Shown here piece after piece: positions 27,795-36,829 of a stretch of 64,000 bases of DNA. The notes under the pieces were generated by a model that ran no database searches, was not told the origin of the DNA, and saw only the letters and a list, made by a program, of their open reading frames with translations. Source of the DNA: Prochlorococcus sp. scB241_528N17. GTDB lineage: Bacteria; Cyanobacteriota; Cyanobacteriia; PCC-6307; Cyanobiaceae. Made by a program: the position numbers and the translations under genes. The stretch spans positions 1 to 64,000 of the forward strand of contig JFLG01000066.1 in assembly GCA_000634735.1 (NCBI GenBank). Direction: 5' to 3'. Each line of letters opens with the position of its first letter. Positions within the stretch are counted from its first letter, which is position 1.

Positions 27795-28349
27795 TTAGCG
27801 AGGACCATTAAGTGTAATGTTGTTATCTTTCTCTCTTAAATCACCATTTCTACCTTGTTTATTAGCAAGAAGAGGCCATTGCGCTCCTTTTACAAGACAT
27901 TTTCTGGCTAAGTCTAGGTCAATAATGATCTCAAGATCTGCTGGATTCTTAGTCTTTTTTGATTCAATAAGATACTCTCTTCCTGACCAACCTATAATTC
28001 CAGCAATGTAAATGAACAATACTCCTGGAATAAGTAAATCTCCTTCATGACCTCTATTTAAAAGGGCTCCCCATGGCTCAAGAGGAGGTCCAATTATTAA
28101 ATGTGGAAGACCATCATCTCCGCATGATGCTTTTCCATATCTTTCAAATCTTGCGATGTCTTTTTGAGTGGTTGCAGAATTTGCTCTCTCAATGAATTTA
28201 GGATTCTCAGAGCATTTTGTGAGGGCTGAAGCAGTATATTCTGTGCTGGCTCTATCTGCGTTTAAGGCAGGCCCATTTGCAGCTAGGGCAATTGGAGTAA
28301 TTCCGAGGAACAGAAAAACTGAGGTTATGATTGAAAAAAAGAATTTCAT
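27795..28349 (-). CDS. psaF: Photosystem I subunit III (PsaF)
   Basis: The plastocyanin/cytochrome-side subunit of PSI. I use the ATG at 28349 (184 residues); a TTG three codons upstream would also fit. An N-terminal signal peptide (MKFFFSIITSVFLFLGITPI, ending near ALAANG) targets the lumen. The mature part has SALTKCSENPKFIERA, RFERYGKASCGDDGLPHLI, giving a probable disulfide, and the helix GDLLIPGVLFIYIAGIIGW. The C-terminal CLVKGAQWPLLANKQGRNGDL follows. It is upstream of psaJ in the same operon and divergent from tsaD. Confidence 0.96.
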   Translation of the reverse strand: MKFFFSIITSVFLFLGITPIALAANGPALNADRASTEYTASALTKCSENPKFIERANSATTQKDIARFERYGKASCGDDGLPHLIIGPPLEPWGALLNRGHEGDLLIPGVLFIYIAGIIGWSGREYLIESKKTKNPADLEIIIDLDLARKCLVKGAQWPLLANKQGRNGDLREKDNNITLNGPR

Positions 28350-28423
28350 AAGTTGCAATCTTTAATTCCTTATAGTGTGTTAAGTAAGAAATTAATATTA
28401 AAATAAAACAAGTTGAATCAAAA

Positions 28424-29494
28424 ATGCATAAAGTTTTAGCTATTGAAACAAGTTGTGATGAGACATCTGTCTCAGTAGTTTCTAATATTGGCGATACTTT
28501 TAGAATACATTCAAATATAATTGCCTCTCAAATTGAAGATCATTCAAAATGGGGAGGAGTTGTGCCTGAACTTGCAGCCAGAAAGCATTTAGAGTCATTA
28601 CCTTTTGTTTTAGATAAGGCTTTAGAAGAATCAAAAATTAAGATTGAGGAAGTTGATTATATTGCGTCAACTGTAGCTCCTGGATTAGTTGGTTGTTTAC
28701 GAGTTGGCTCCATAACTGCAAGATCACTTTGCATGTTACATTCAAAACCATTTTTGGGAATTCATCATTTGGAGGGGCATCTATCTTCAATTCTATTTTC
28801 AGAAAACTATCCAAAGAAATCTTTTCTTACATTACTTGTTAGCGGCGGGCATACTGAATTGATAAGGGTTGATGATAGAAGGGGGATGCAAAGATTAGGG
28901 AAAAGTTTTGATGATGCTGCTGGAGAAGCCTTTGATAAAGTTGGCAGATTATTAGGTCTTAGTTATCCAGGAGGACCGGCAATTGAAAAGATTGCTAAAA
29001 ATGGGGACCCGACGAAATTTAATTTACCAAAATGTAAGATCTCTGATAAAAAAGGTGGATTTCTCAAATATGATTTTTCTTTTAGTGGTCTAAAAACTGC
29101 CGTATTAAGATTAGTTGAGAGAATAAATTTGGATGGGAAGACAGTTCCAATTCCAGATATTGCTGCAAGTTTTGAAAGAGTAGTGGCAGAGGTGTTGGTA
29201 GAGAGAACAATAAAATGCGCGGAAGATCATAGCTTGGATAATGTTGTTGTGGTTGGGGGAGTAGCAGCTAACAATACATTAAGAAAAATGATGATTAGTG
29301 AAGCTAGTAAAAAATCTATTAAAGTTCATTTAGCTCCTCTTGATCTTTGTACAGATAATGCGGCAATGATTGGAGCGGCGGCGTTGTTCAGAATCAAATT
29401 TAAGGATCATTTAAGTTCCCTTAAATTAGGTGTCGCAGGAAGACTATCAATTGAACAAGCAAATACCCTTTATGAAGAAAACCCTCCTTTCTAA
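28424..29494 (+). CDS. tsaD: tRNA N6-adenosine threonylcarbamoyltransferase TsaD
   Basis: It transfers the threonylcarbamoyl group to A37 of ANN-decoding tRNAs (t6A). The 356-residue protein opens with the ASKHA motif VLAIETSCDETSVSVV. It has the metal-binding His115-x3-His119 in HHLEGHL, LLVSGGHTEL near 139, the signature SFDDAAGEAFDKVGRLLGL near 164-182, and VVGGVAANNTLR near 275. All family motifs are intact. The hli gene starts six bases after its stop on the same strand, so they may share a transcript. Confidence 0.97.
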   Translation: MHKVLAIETSCDETSVSVVSNIGDTFRIHSNIIASQIEDHSKWGGVVPELAARKHLESLPFVLDKALEESKIKIEEVDYIASTVAPGLVGCLRVGSITARSLCMLHSKPFLGIHHLEGHLSSILFSENYPKKSFLTLLVSGGHTELIRVDDRRGMQRLGKSFDDAAGEAFDKVGRLLGLSYPGGPAIEKIAKNGDPTKFNLPKCKISDKKGGFLKYDFSFSGLKTAVLRLVERINLDGKTVPIPDIAASFERVVAEVLVERTIKCAEDHSLDNVVVVGGVAANNTLRKMMISEASKKSIKVHLAPLDLCTDNAAMIGAAALFRIKFKDHLSSLKLGVAGRLSIEQANTLYEENPPF

Positions 29495-29499
29495 TTTCA

Positions 29500-29676
29500 A
29501 TGAACAAACAACCTAAAATCGAGATTAAAGAGACAAAAAACTTCGTTGATAAAAAGGAACTGAATTTGTGGAAAAGAGGTTTTACCCCTCAAGCTGAAAT
29601 ATGGAATGGAAGGATGGCAACTGTTGGTATAGGAATTATTTTTATAATTATTGCTTTAATAACCCAATTTTCTTAA
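29500..29676 (+). CDS. hli: High-light-inducible protein (Hli, one-helix LHC-like)
   Basis: A 58-residue frame from ATG 29500 to TAA 29674-29676. After a polar N-terminal half (MNKQPKIEIKETKNFVDKKE) comes WKRGFTPQAEIWNGRMATVG, which contains the chlorophyll-binding ExxNGRxAxxG motif, then a hydrophobic helix ending in ITQFS. This is the compact Hli design; these proteins protect photosystems under light or nutrient stress. It follows tsaD closely. A 161-base gap separates it from the antiporter gene. Confidence 0.93.
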   Translation: MNKQPKIEIKETKNFVDKKELNLWKRGFTPQAEIWNGRMATVGIGIIFIIIALITQFS

Positions 29677-29837
29677 TAGAAATAAAATTAATTTTCTTAA
29701 AAGTAGTTTTGAGAGAATTTTTAAATTACTTTTGTTCAGCAGATGAATTAAATTAAAAAGTATTGTATTTATTGGACTAGAGATAAGATTATTGATTTAA
29801 TCAAAATAATGAATATTTTTATTATTAATAATTCTTT

Positions 29838-31043
29838 ATGACGCCTGAAAGGCTTGGATTACTTTGGGGGATAACTGTATTTGCAGGTGCTTGCGCTCGA
29901 TTATTTTCTTCTTTTACAGGATTCCCCAGTGTTGTTATTTTGTTGCTTTCTGGATTATTCATTGGAAGATCAGGATTAGGACTTGTTGAGCCTTTAGATC
30001 TCGGGCAAGGCCTTGAAACTATTGTGGGGCTATTGGTCTGTTTGGTTCTTTTTGAAGGGGGATTAAATTTAAAACTGCCTGAGGGGAATATAAGAAATAC
30101 TGTTTTGAAAATTTCATTGGTAAGACTTTTTATTTCATTATCAGCTGGAATTTTTATTGCTCATTGGCTGGCTGGCCTCTCATGGCAAGTCGCAGGAATA
30201 TATAGTGCCATAGTTCTAGCTACTGGACCAACAGTTGTCTCTCCATTAGTGGAACAAATAAAATTAGCTTCCCCACTCTCGGAAGTTTTAAAAGCTGAGG
30301 GGTTGTTGCTCGAACCAATTGGTGCAGTGCTAGCATTACTGCTTTTAGAATTGACTTTAGGGGACCTTCGTGGGATTAACGATGTATTTATAGCATTAAT
30401 GCAAAGATTAGGGGGAGGAGTGTTAATCGGATTAAGTACAGGATGGTTACTATCAGAAATTTTAAAAAAAATAAAAAATGAAGCCTCAATTGGTATAGAG
30501 CTTCAAGTTACCCTTGGATTTATTTTCCTTGTGTATGGAATTTGCGAATATTTTTTACCAGAATCAGGCTTGCCAGCTTCAGTCGCGGCAGGTTTTATTG
30601 TAGGCAAAAGAGAAGTTATAGATAAGGAGAGATTGGATAATCTAATAGGTGAATTAGCTCAATTAGCAATAACAGTTCTTTTCCCTCTTTTGGCCGCTGA
30701 CGTTTCTTGGGGTGAATTAAGTCCGCTCGGCTGGGGAGGGTTTGTTTGCGTTTTTATGTTGATGGTAATTGTTCGCCCTATCTCTATCTGGATAGCAACA
30801 ATGGGGCGAGACTTGAACTTAAAAGAAAAAATATTTTTATCATGGTTAGCCCCAAGAGGTATTGTTACTGCCGCTGTAGCTTCTCTTTTTTCTATCAGAT
30901 TAGAGCAGGCTGGTATCCTTGGAGCTGGCCGTCTTCAAGGTTTAGTTTTTCTTACTATCTTGATGACAGTAGGAATACAAGGACTTTCAGCTAAACCTTT
31001 GGTAAATAGACTTGAATTAGGCCAAAAAAATAATTTTGATTGA
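29838..31043 (+). CDS. Sodium/proton antiporter, CPA1 (NhaP) family
   Basis: A 401-residue membrane protein of about 12 helices that should exchange Na+ (or K+) for protons. Family features include VILLLSGLFIGRSGLGL near 32, VGLLVCLVLFEGGLNL near 64-79 (the FEGGL motif), ATGPTVVSPL with a Thr/Gly-Pro core near 128 and the later SWLAPRGIVTAAVASLF near 335-351. The last motif contains the conserved Arg. Some cyanobacterial homologues also carry a TrkA-N domain; none is seen here. Ion specificity cannot be read. It is convergent with gltX, which ends right next to it (no gap). Confidence 0.88.
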   Translation: MTPERLGLLWGITVFAGACARLFSSFTGFPSVVILLLSGLFIGRSGLGLVEPLDLGQGLETIVGLLVCLVLFEGGLNLKLPEGNIRNTVLKISLVRLFISLSAGIFIAHWLAGLSWQVAGIYSAIVLATGPTVVSPLVEQIKLASPLSEVLKAEGLLLEPIGAVLALLLLELTLGDLRGINDVFIALMQRLGGGVLIGLSTGWLLSEILKKIKNEASIGIELQVTLGFIFLVYGICEYFLPESGLPASVAAGFIVGKREVIDKERLDNLIGELAQLAITVLFPLLAADVSWGELSPLGWGGFVCVFMLMVIVRPISIWIATMGRDLNLKEKIFLSWLAPRGIVTAAVASLFSIRLEQAGILGAGRLQGLVFLTILMTVGIQGLSAKPLVNRLELGQKNNFD

Positions 31044-32474
31044 TTAAAGACATCTTTCAATTCGAGTTCTATCAGTTTTACTCTCTGCGAAAAGCTCCCA
31101 ACTTTGAATTAAATCTGGACCACTGAGAGATCCAAAAAAAGCTACTCTTAGTGATTTCATTAATATCCCTTTTTTAATATTATGCTTTTTTGAGATTTCG
31201 TTTATTATTTCTTTGGCTTTCTCTTGATTTGGTTTTATAGTATTTCGGTCAATTAAATAATTTAAGATTAGTTTTAGAGATAATTTGCTATCCCTGTTTT
31301 CCAGAAAATCTTGACCTTCTTTTTGAATTTTAGGTATTAAGAAAAATGGTTTTGATTGATCAATTGAATCTTTTAAAAGAGTCATAGAGTCTTTAATCAA
31401 AATTGCTAATTTATAAGCCCATTCTTGAGATGGCGGCTCCCAACCATTATCATCCCAGTATTTCCTCATAATCTCACTTAACTTTATTAATTCCATATTT
31501 TTTATATATTGAGAATTAATCCAATTGAGTTTTTCCCAACTGAATTTGGCTCCAGCTTTATTTATTTCTGATAAGTCAAAAATTTCAGATATCTCTTCAA
31601 GTGAAAGTATTTCTGTTTCGGCAGATTTTGGAGACCATCCTAAAAAGGCCATATAGTTCGATAGGGCCTCAGGTAAATATCCCATTTCTCTAAATTCGTC
31701 GATTGAAGTAACGCAATCTCTCTTGGATAATTTTTTCCCTTCGCTATTAAGTATCAAGGGTGTATGCGAAAAAGTTGGCAAATTAAAATTTAATGCTTTA
31801 TAAATCAATATTTGTTTTGCAGTGTTCGAGATATGGTCTTCACCTCTTACAACGTGAGTAATATTCATGAAATTATCATCAACTACAACTGCAAGATTAT
31901 ACAAAGGATCACCAATCTCATATCCCTTAGCCCTTCTTGATAAAACTAAATCACCGCCCAAATCCTTCCCTTGCCATTTGATTTCGCCTCTTATCTGATC
32001 TACCCATTTAATATCAATTTTTTCATCAATCTTAAATCTTATTACTGAAGTCCGCCCTTGGGATATGAATGTTTCTATTTCTTCTTTTGAAAGACTTCTG
32101 TGTCTATTATCATGCTTTGGAGGTAATCCTTTCTTTTTTTGTTCTTCTCTTAATTCAGATATTTCATCTTCTGATGTAAAGCACCTATATGCAGCTCCAC
32201 ATTCCAATAGTTTTTTGATATAACTTTTGTGAATCGAAATTCGGTCACTTTGCTTTATAGGTTCTTCATCCCATTTAAGTCCAAGCCATTTCAAGCCCTC
32301 TAATATATTTTTTGTATATTCAGATTTAGATCGAAGAAAATCTGTATCTTCTATTCTGATAAGAAACTTTCCACCTATTTTTTGCGCATACAACCAATTG
32401 AATAGTGCTGTTCGCGCTGTCCCAATATGGAATAAACCCGTTGGACTGGGGGCTAGTCTTAAACGTTTTTCCAA
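31044..32474 (-). CDS. gltX: Glutamyl-tRNA synthetase
   Basis: A class I enzyme attaching Glu to tRNA-Glu, and in organisms without GlnRS also to tRNA-Gln as substrate for GatCAB. The 476-residue protein shows the HIGH-like motif in APSPTGLFHIGTARTALFNW at 8-27 and the KMSKS-like GKKLSKRD near 243. It also has FLGWSPKS and a C-terminal anticodon-binding helical domain. The start is TTG at 32474, giving MEKRLRLAPSPTG, the normal N-terminus. That codon lies only 17 bases downstream of the 3' end of tRNA-Asp on the same strand, so a shared primary transcript is likely. Confidence 0.95.
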   Translation of the reverse strand: MEKRLRLAPSPTGLFHIGTARTALFNWLYAQKIGGKFLIRIEDTDFLRSKSEYTKNILEGLKWLGLKWDEEPIKQSDRISIHKSYIKKLLECGAAYRCFTSEDEISELREEQKKKGLPPKHDNRHRSLSKEEIETFISQGRTSVIRFKIDEKIDIKWVDQIRGEIKWQGKDLGGDLVLSRRAKGYEIGDPLYNLAVVVDDNFMNITHVVRGEDHISNTAKQILIYKALNFNLPTFSHTPLILNSEGKKLSKRDCVTSIDEFREMGYLPEALSNYMAFLGWSPKSAETEILSLEEISEIFDLSEINKAGAKFSWEKLNWINSQYIKNMELIKLSEIMRKYWDDNGWEPPSQEWAYKLAILIKDSMTLLKDSIDQSKPFFLIPKIQKEGQDFLENRDSKLSLKLILNYLIDRNTIKPNQEKAKEIINEISKKHNIKKGILMKSLRVAFFGSLSGPDLIQSWELFAESKTDRTRIERCL

Positions 32475-32491
32475 ATTTCTCTTAGAAAAAA

Positions 32492-32565
32492 CGGGACCGA
32501 CGGGATTCGAACCCGCAACTTCCGCCGTGACAGGGCGGTGCTCTAACCAGTTGAACTACGGTCCC
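32492..32565 (-). tRNA. trnD: tRNA-Asp (GTC)
   Basis: Read on the minus strand, the 74-base gene starts GGGACCG and its 3' side ends CGGTCCC plus a discriminator G, so the acceptor stem is perfect. The D arm TTCAACTGGTTAGAG, anticodon loop CTGTCAC with anticodon GTC, and T loop GGTTCGAACCC are all clear. The terminal CCA is not encoded. It lies immediately upstream of gltX. Confidence 0.97.
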
Positions 32566-32714
32566 AAAGTTTTGTTCTAAAGTTATTTAGAACTTCATTC
32601 TTAAAATTATCAGATCATAATACTTAATTTATGGGGTTGTAATAAAAAAAATTTATTAATTTGAGGATTTACAGAAATAATTAGTTTTTCAACTGACTTA
32701 GTTTAAACAACTAT

Positions 32715-32909
32715 TTATTTTTGAGGTCTAAAACCAGCAGGTTCTATCAACCTAACTTGATTGCCTCTAGCAGTAAATTCTCTGCCTTGGTCACTTTGTA
32801 CAACAACTCTTCCACCAGACTTAACTCTGATAACTCTTGCACGAACCCATCCTAAAGCTGCTGATTCGAGGACTTTAACTACGTCCCCAGGTTGAAGATC
32901 TAACTCCAT
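32715..32909 (-). CDS. Small conserved SH3-like protein, 64 residues
   Basis: The sequence begins MELDLQPGDVVKVLESAALG, continues with WVRARVIRVKSGGRVVVQSD and ends QVRLIEPAGFRPQK. Alternating hydrophobic residues and Gly turns suggest a five-strand SH3/KOW-like barrel. Its base composition is less AT-biased at the protein level (Ala/Gly/Val/Arg rich) than that of neighbours, which suggests strong conservation. It lies between the tRNA-Trp and tRNA-Asp genes on the same strand, among translation genes (rplS, gltX). A role in RNA or ribosome biology is possible but unproven. Confidence 0.75.
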   Translation of the reverse strand: MELDLQPGDVVKVLESAALGWVRARVIRVKSGGRVVVQSDQGREFTARGNQVRLIEPAGFRPQK

Positions 32910-32944
32910 CTTATGAAAAAATGATTTACATAATGTTGGTCAAA

Positions 32945-33017
32945 CGCGTCGTGGAGGACTTGAACCCCCGACATCAGGTTTTGGAGACCTGCGTTCTACC
33001 AACTGAACTAACGACGC
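32945..33017 (-). tRNA. trnW: tRNA-Trp (CCA)
   Basis: The 73-base gene on the minus strand has the acceptor pair GCGTCGT/ACGACGC with discriminator G. The D arm is AGTTCAGTTGGTAGAAC, the anticodon loop GTCTCCAAAAC carries anticodon CCA, and the T loop is GGGTTCAAGTCC. CCA is not encoded at the 3' end. It lies 53 bases downstream of rplS on the same strand. Confidence 0.97.
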
Positions 33018-33070
33018 ATTTAAATGATTATAAGCGTCTTTGTGACCAATAGGTTGATTAATTTACAACT

Positions 33071-33541
33071 TTATCGATCAAAGCGTTGTTTTACGCGCGT
33101 AGCTTTTCCTACTCTATCTCTCAGATAGAATAACTTAGCTCTTCTTACTTTACCTCTACGTTCAACTTTTAGAGAAGCAACCTGTGGACTATGTAGCATA
33201 AATACTCTTTCAACACCTATACCCTGAAAAATTCTTCTAACTGTAATAGTCTGGTTAATTCCTCCATGTCTTTTTGCTATGACAACGCCTTCGTAAGGTT
33301 GGACTCTTTCTTTATTACCTTCTGTAATTTTCACTCCAACTTTAACGGTGTCACCAACATAAATTTCTGGTAATTCTTTTTTTAATTGTTCGTTCTCAAA
33401 TTCCTTAATAAGATTGGATGCGCTTAAGGTTTGCGTAGTCTCAGAAACCGTATTTTTTTCTTTTTGTTCAACTGCTACATCAACTGATGCGTCAGCTTTA
33501 ATACCGGTTTCTAAATCCTTCTCTTGTTTCTCTTTGGCCAT
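33071..33541 (-). CDS. rplS: 50S ribosomal protein L19 with N-terminal extension
   Basis: A structural protein at the 30S-50S interface. The 156 residues include the full L19 core from about residue 48: [20 protein letters not shown], the middle motif [20 protein letters not shown], and the end [19 protein letters not shown]. Bacterial L19 is usually about 115 residues, so roughly 40-45 extra, acidic and Ser/Thr-rich residues precede the core ([20 protein letters not shown] onward). The ATG at 33541 is preceded by a normal gap to the PepSY-like gene. tRNA-Trp follows on the same strand. Confidence 0.95.
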   Translation of the reverse strand: MAKEKQEKDLETGIKADASVDVAVEQKEKNTVSETTQTLSASNLIKEFENEQLKKELPEIYVGDTVKVGVKITEGNKERVQPYEGVVIAKRHGGINQTITVRRIFQGIGVERVFMLHSPQVASLKVERRGKVRRAKLFYLRDRVGKATRVKQRFDR

Positions 33542-33573
33542 TTTGGTCGTTATTATCCTACAAGTTCTATATC

Positions 33574-33882
33574 TTAACCTTTTGACTCGCCTTTAGTAAC
33601 CTTTTTGGTAAATGAAATTGTTTTTGAAAACATTTGGAATCCCGTGACGAGCATCCATAAAACTCCAAGGGAATTAAGTATTACGTATATAAGTTCTCCA
33701 TTATCTCCAAGCCATTCGCCCTCATGGAGAGACATTAACCAATGAACTTGTTCTCTAGAGTAACCCAGTAAATCTTTTGAAACCCTATAAAGAAGACCAG
33801 TAATTGAAGATATAAATAATGGAAGAAAAATCCAGGGCGCCAAAGCCTTATGAAATTGCCTAGAATTAAATAAAGTTTTCAT
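33574..33882 (-). CDS. PepSY-TM-like small membrane protein
   Basis: A 102-residue protein with two or three hydrophobic helices. It begins [20 protein letters not shown], followed by [32 protein letters not shown] and [20 protein letters not shown]. The His spacing (RxFHKxLAPW and WLMxLHxG) resembles the PepSY-associated membrane family, where such histidines may bind haem, but only a minimal unit is present and no PepSY domain. It is followed 32 bases later by rplS. Function unknown. Confidence 0.7.
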   Translation of the reverse strand: MKTLFNSRQFHKALAPWIFLPLFISSITGLLYRVSKDLLGYSREQVHWLMSLHEGEWLGDNGELIYVILNSLGVLWMLVTGFQMFSKTISFTKKVTKGESKG

Positions 33883-33977
33883 TTTCGTTTCTTTCCCATT
33901 GTTATTGATACATTTAAGGTAGCCAAGATCAAAAAGGCTATTTTGATGATATTTACTTATTACTATTATTTATTCCA

Positions 33978-34817
33978 ATGAGACATTTTGCAGATCTTTT
34001 GTTAAACAAAAATAATTCCAAAGCTAATGATCAAGTTCCTTTTATTCAGAGGAGAAGAGGAATAGAAATAAAGTCTTCACGGGAAATAAATTTGATGAAA
34101 AAATCGAGCAGAATTGTAGCTACTGTTTTGAGAGAAATTAATGACTTAATTGAACCTGGAATGAGTACAAAAGATTTAGATGATTTCGCAGAAAAAAGGA
34201 TAAAAAGTTTTGGAGCTGTGCCAAGTTTCAAGGGCTACCATGGATTCCCTTCTAGTATTTGTTCTAGTATTAATAATGAGGTTGTTCATGGTATTCCAAG
34301 TAAAAATAAAATAATTAAAAATGGTGACTTGGTTAAAATTGATACAGGGGCATATTTAGATGGTTTCCATGGAGATAGTTGTATATCAATTTGTGTAGGA
34401 GAAGTTAGTCCAAAGGCTCAAAAACTTAGTGATATAGCTTTTAACGCATTGTATGCGGGCCTTTCGAAAATCAAAGCCGGGAATACACTTCTAGACGTGG
34501 CTGGGGAAATCGAAGACGCTGTTGTAAAAAATGGCTTTAGTGTTGTAGAAGATTATACAGGTCATGGAGTTGGACGAAATCTTCATGAAGAACCATCGGT
34601 ATTTAATTTTCGGACCAAAGAATTGCCTAACGTCGTCCTTCGAGAAGGAATGACATTAGCGGTGGAACCTATTGTTAATGAAGGGACTAAATTCTGCAAA
34701 ACACTAAATGATAAATGGACCGTAATAACAAAAGATGGAAAACTATCGGCCCAATGGGAGCATACAATAGTTGTTCTAAAAGACGGTATTGAAATATTGA
34801 CAGATCGAGATTTTTAG
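33978..34817 (+). CDS. map: Methionine aminopeptidase, type I
   Basis: It removes the initiator Met from nascent proteins. The 279-residue protein shows the pita-bread fold with metal ligands in LVKIDTGAYLDGFHGDSCIS (two Asp), YTGHGVGRNLHEEPSV (His), MTLAVEPIVNEG (Glu) and SAQWEHTIVV (Glu). A 30-residue N-terminal extension (MRHFADLLLNKNNSKANDQV) precedes the core IEIKSSREINLMKKSS. It is not the zinc-ribbon SecA-like extension seen in some bacteria. The gene is divergent from the PepSY-like gene and ends three bases from the opposite-strand SDR. Confidence 0.95.
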   Translation: MRHFADLLLNKNNSKANDQVPFIQRRRGIEIKSSREINLMKKSSRIVATVLREINDLIEPGMSTKDLDDFAEKRIKSFGAVPSFKGYHGFPSSICSSINNEVVHGIPSKNKIIKNGDLVKIDTGAYLDGFHGDSCISICVGEVSPKAQKLSDIAFNALYAGLSKIKAGNTLLDVAGEIEDAVVKNGFSVVEDYTGHGVGRNLHEEPSVFNFRTKELPNVVLREGMTLAVEPIVNEGTKFCKTLNDKWTVITKDGKLSAQWEHTIVVLKDGIEILTDRDF

Positions 34818-34820
34818 ACA

Positions 34821-35540
34821 CTAAGATTTATATTTGTAGATAATTTGACAATATAAAAAATTAAAAAATTCTTTCAATGGGAAAAATACATATGTTAAAG
34901 GGTTTGGACTAATTATTACTAAATAATTTTTTGAATTGGCTAAATCATAAATTTTTTTAGAAACAAATTTGGGACTCATTATTCCGAGAGGATTTAATTC
35001 TGATTTAAAAGGCCCTAAGATGATTTTTTTAATTATTAATTTTTTCTTTGTATTTTTGTCCAGTAGATTTTTTTTGAAAGAAACTAATTGACCAATAAGG
35101 GATTTACTAATCTCATATGACGGATTTAGGGCGGGTAATATTTCTGCTTCAGATGTATTTATCCAAATCTCTTTTTTTATTTGTGAATCATTGCTTAGAG
35201 CAATATCTTCAAATAAATTTAAAAATTTGAATTTGCTTAATGCATTTATCTCAATTGATTTTTCATAATTAGAATTTTCTCTACTCAAATCATAGATACC
35301 ATGGTTCAAAATTAAAATGTCTATATTCTCTAATTGTTTTTTTAATGACGACTCCTTCCCACATTCCCATTTAATCCATTCATTTGGAGACTCAAGATTT
35401 ATTTCATAATTAGTTTTACTATGAGTAAATCCAATCACTTTATATCCTTTTTGACGAAACAACTTTGTTAATTCTTTCCCTAGCGCACCTGAGGCTCCGG
35501 TAATCCCTATGGTTTTTTCGTTTTTGGTTGGATTTATCAT
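34821..35540 (-). CDS. Short-chain dehydrogenase/reductase, substrate unknown
   Basis: A 239-residue Rossmann protein. The cofactor loop is GITGASGALGKEL at 12-24, the NAG-like motif is ILNHGIYD near 104, and the catalytic Tyr-x3-Lys pair is in NPSYEISKSLIG near 140. The C-terminus (VIISPNPLTYVFFPLKEFFN) is hydrophobic and could anchor the enzyme to a membrane. It is AT-rich and Lys/Asn/Ile-heavy like its neighbours. The substrate is not predictable; it is distinct from FabG in this window. Monocistronic. Confidence 0.8.
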   Translation of the reverse strand: MINPTKNEKTIGITGASGALGKELTKLFRQKGYKVIGFTHSKTNYEINLESPNEWIKWECGKESSLKKQLENIDILILNHGIYDLSRENSNYEKSIEINALSKFKFLNLFEDIALSNDSQIKKEIWINTSEAEILPALNPSYEISKSLIGQLVSFKKNLLDKNTKKKLIIKKIILGPFKSELNPLGIMSPKFVSKKIYDLANSKNYLVIISPNPLTYVFFPLKEFFNFLYCQIIYKYKS

Positions 35541-35694
35541 TTTGCTTGATTTTTATGACATACCAAAGAATTAAAATAAATTTACCAAAAAAAGGTTATT
35601 TATATTTTTATTTGATTAAAACTCATAAATAAATATTTGTTTAGTTCAAAAAAAAATATTATCTTAAACCTATTAATAAATAATTTACTAAATT

Positions 35695-36804
35695 ATGAGC
35701 GATATATTATTAATTGGCTCATGTGAGCCATTTAGTGGTAAGTCTGCAATGGTTCTTGGGATAGCAAAAAAACTTTTACAGAAGAAAAAAAAAGTACGCA
35801 TTGGAAAACCTTTAGCAACGTGTATTGAACTTACAAATCTTCCCTCAATGTCTTATGAAGGATTAATAGATGATGATGTTAAGTTTATTGGATCAACGTT
35901 AAATATCGAAGAGGAGAATTTAATTTCTTCAGTAGGGTTATTGGATAATATCTCAGCTGAAAAAAGAATCTTCAATAAAGACTTACTCCCAGGAAAAGGT
36001 TTTGATCAGATTGAAGGATTGGTTAATGATGATTTTGAAGGTCTTAATATTTTAGAGGCGGCCGGAAGTCTTCATGAGGGTATGATTTATGGCTTAAGTC
36101 TCCCACAATTAGCTAGGGATTTAAATGCGAAAGTTTTAATTGTGAATTTATGGGAAGATTGTAAAAGTGTGGATGCATTACTTGATGCGAAAAAACAATT
36201 AGGTGAGAAATTGGCTGGAGTTGTATTAAATGGAGTTTTGCCGCAAGAACTCGAAAAAGTAAAAAATGAAATAATACCCTCTCTTAAAGATCTGGATATT
36301 GAAGTGTTTGGAGTGATGCCTAAATCACCACTTCTTAGAAGTGTCACCGTAGGTGAGCTTGTAAGAAGACTAGACGCCCAAGTAATTTGTTGCCCTGAAA
36401 AAGATCAATTGCTTGTCGAAACATTAAGCATTGGTGCAATGGGGGTAAATTCTGCAATGGAATTTTTCAGGAGAAGACGAAATATGGCTGTAGTTACTGG
36501 AGCTGATAGAACTGATATCCAACTTGCTGCTTTGGAGGCTTCGACTCAATGCCTTATTTTAACTGGTTTAGGAGATCCTTTGTCACAATTGATTCATAGA
36601 GCGGAGGAATTGGAGGTGCCAATTTTAAAGGTGGAATTAGATACTCTTTCCTCAGTGGAAATTATTGAACAAGCTTTTGGTCATGTCAGAATACATGAAT
36701 CAATTAAAGCTTCTTATGCTATTCAATTAGTTCAAGAGCATGTAAATCTAAAAAGAATTCTCGAAAAGATAGATTTTCCCTGCAATTTTTCAGATAAATG
36801 CTAA
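35695..36804 (+). CDS. BioD-like/DRTGG domain protein (Pta N-terminal type, COG0857)
   Basis: A 369-residue protein resembling the N-terminal regulatory part of long phosphotransacetylases. The first ~200 residues form a dethiobiotin-synthetase-like P-loop domain; the loop ILLIGSCEPFSGKSAMVLG at 4-22 has a divergent Walker A. A DRTGG domain follows from about 215 (LRSVTVGELVRRLDAQVICC), with MAVVTGADRTDIQLAALEAS in place of the consensus. No phosphotransacetylase catalytic domain is attached. Stand-alone forms occur in cyanobacteria with unknown function. It is followed 25 bases later by a Rossmann-like gene and then YajQ. Confidence 0.82.
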   Translation: MSDILLIGSCEPFSGKSAMVLGIAKKLLQKKKKVRIGKPLATCIELTNLPSMSYEGLIDDDVKFIGSTLNIEEENLISSVGLLDNISAEKRIFNKDLLPGKGFDQIEGLVNDDFEGLNILEAAGSLHEGMIYGLSLPQLARDLNAKVLIVNLWEDCKSVDALLDAKKQLGEKLAGVVLNGVLPQELEKVKNEIIPSLKDLDIEVFGVMPKSPLLRSVTVGELVRRLDAQVICCPEKDQLLVETLSIGAMGVNSAMEFFRRRRNMAVVTGADRTDIQLAALEASTQCLILTGLGDPLSQLIHRAEELEVPILKVELDTLSSVEIIEQAFGHVRIHESIKASYAIQLVQEHVNLKRILEKIDFPCNFSDKC

Positions 36805-36829
36805 TTTCAAATATAGAAACTATATTATT

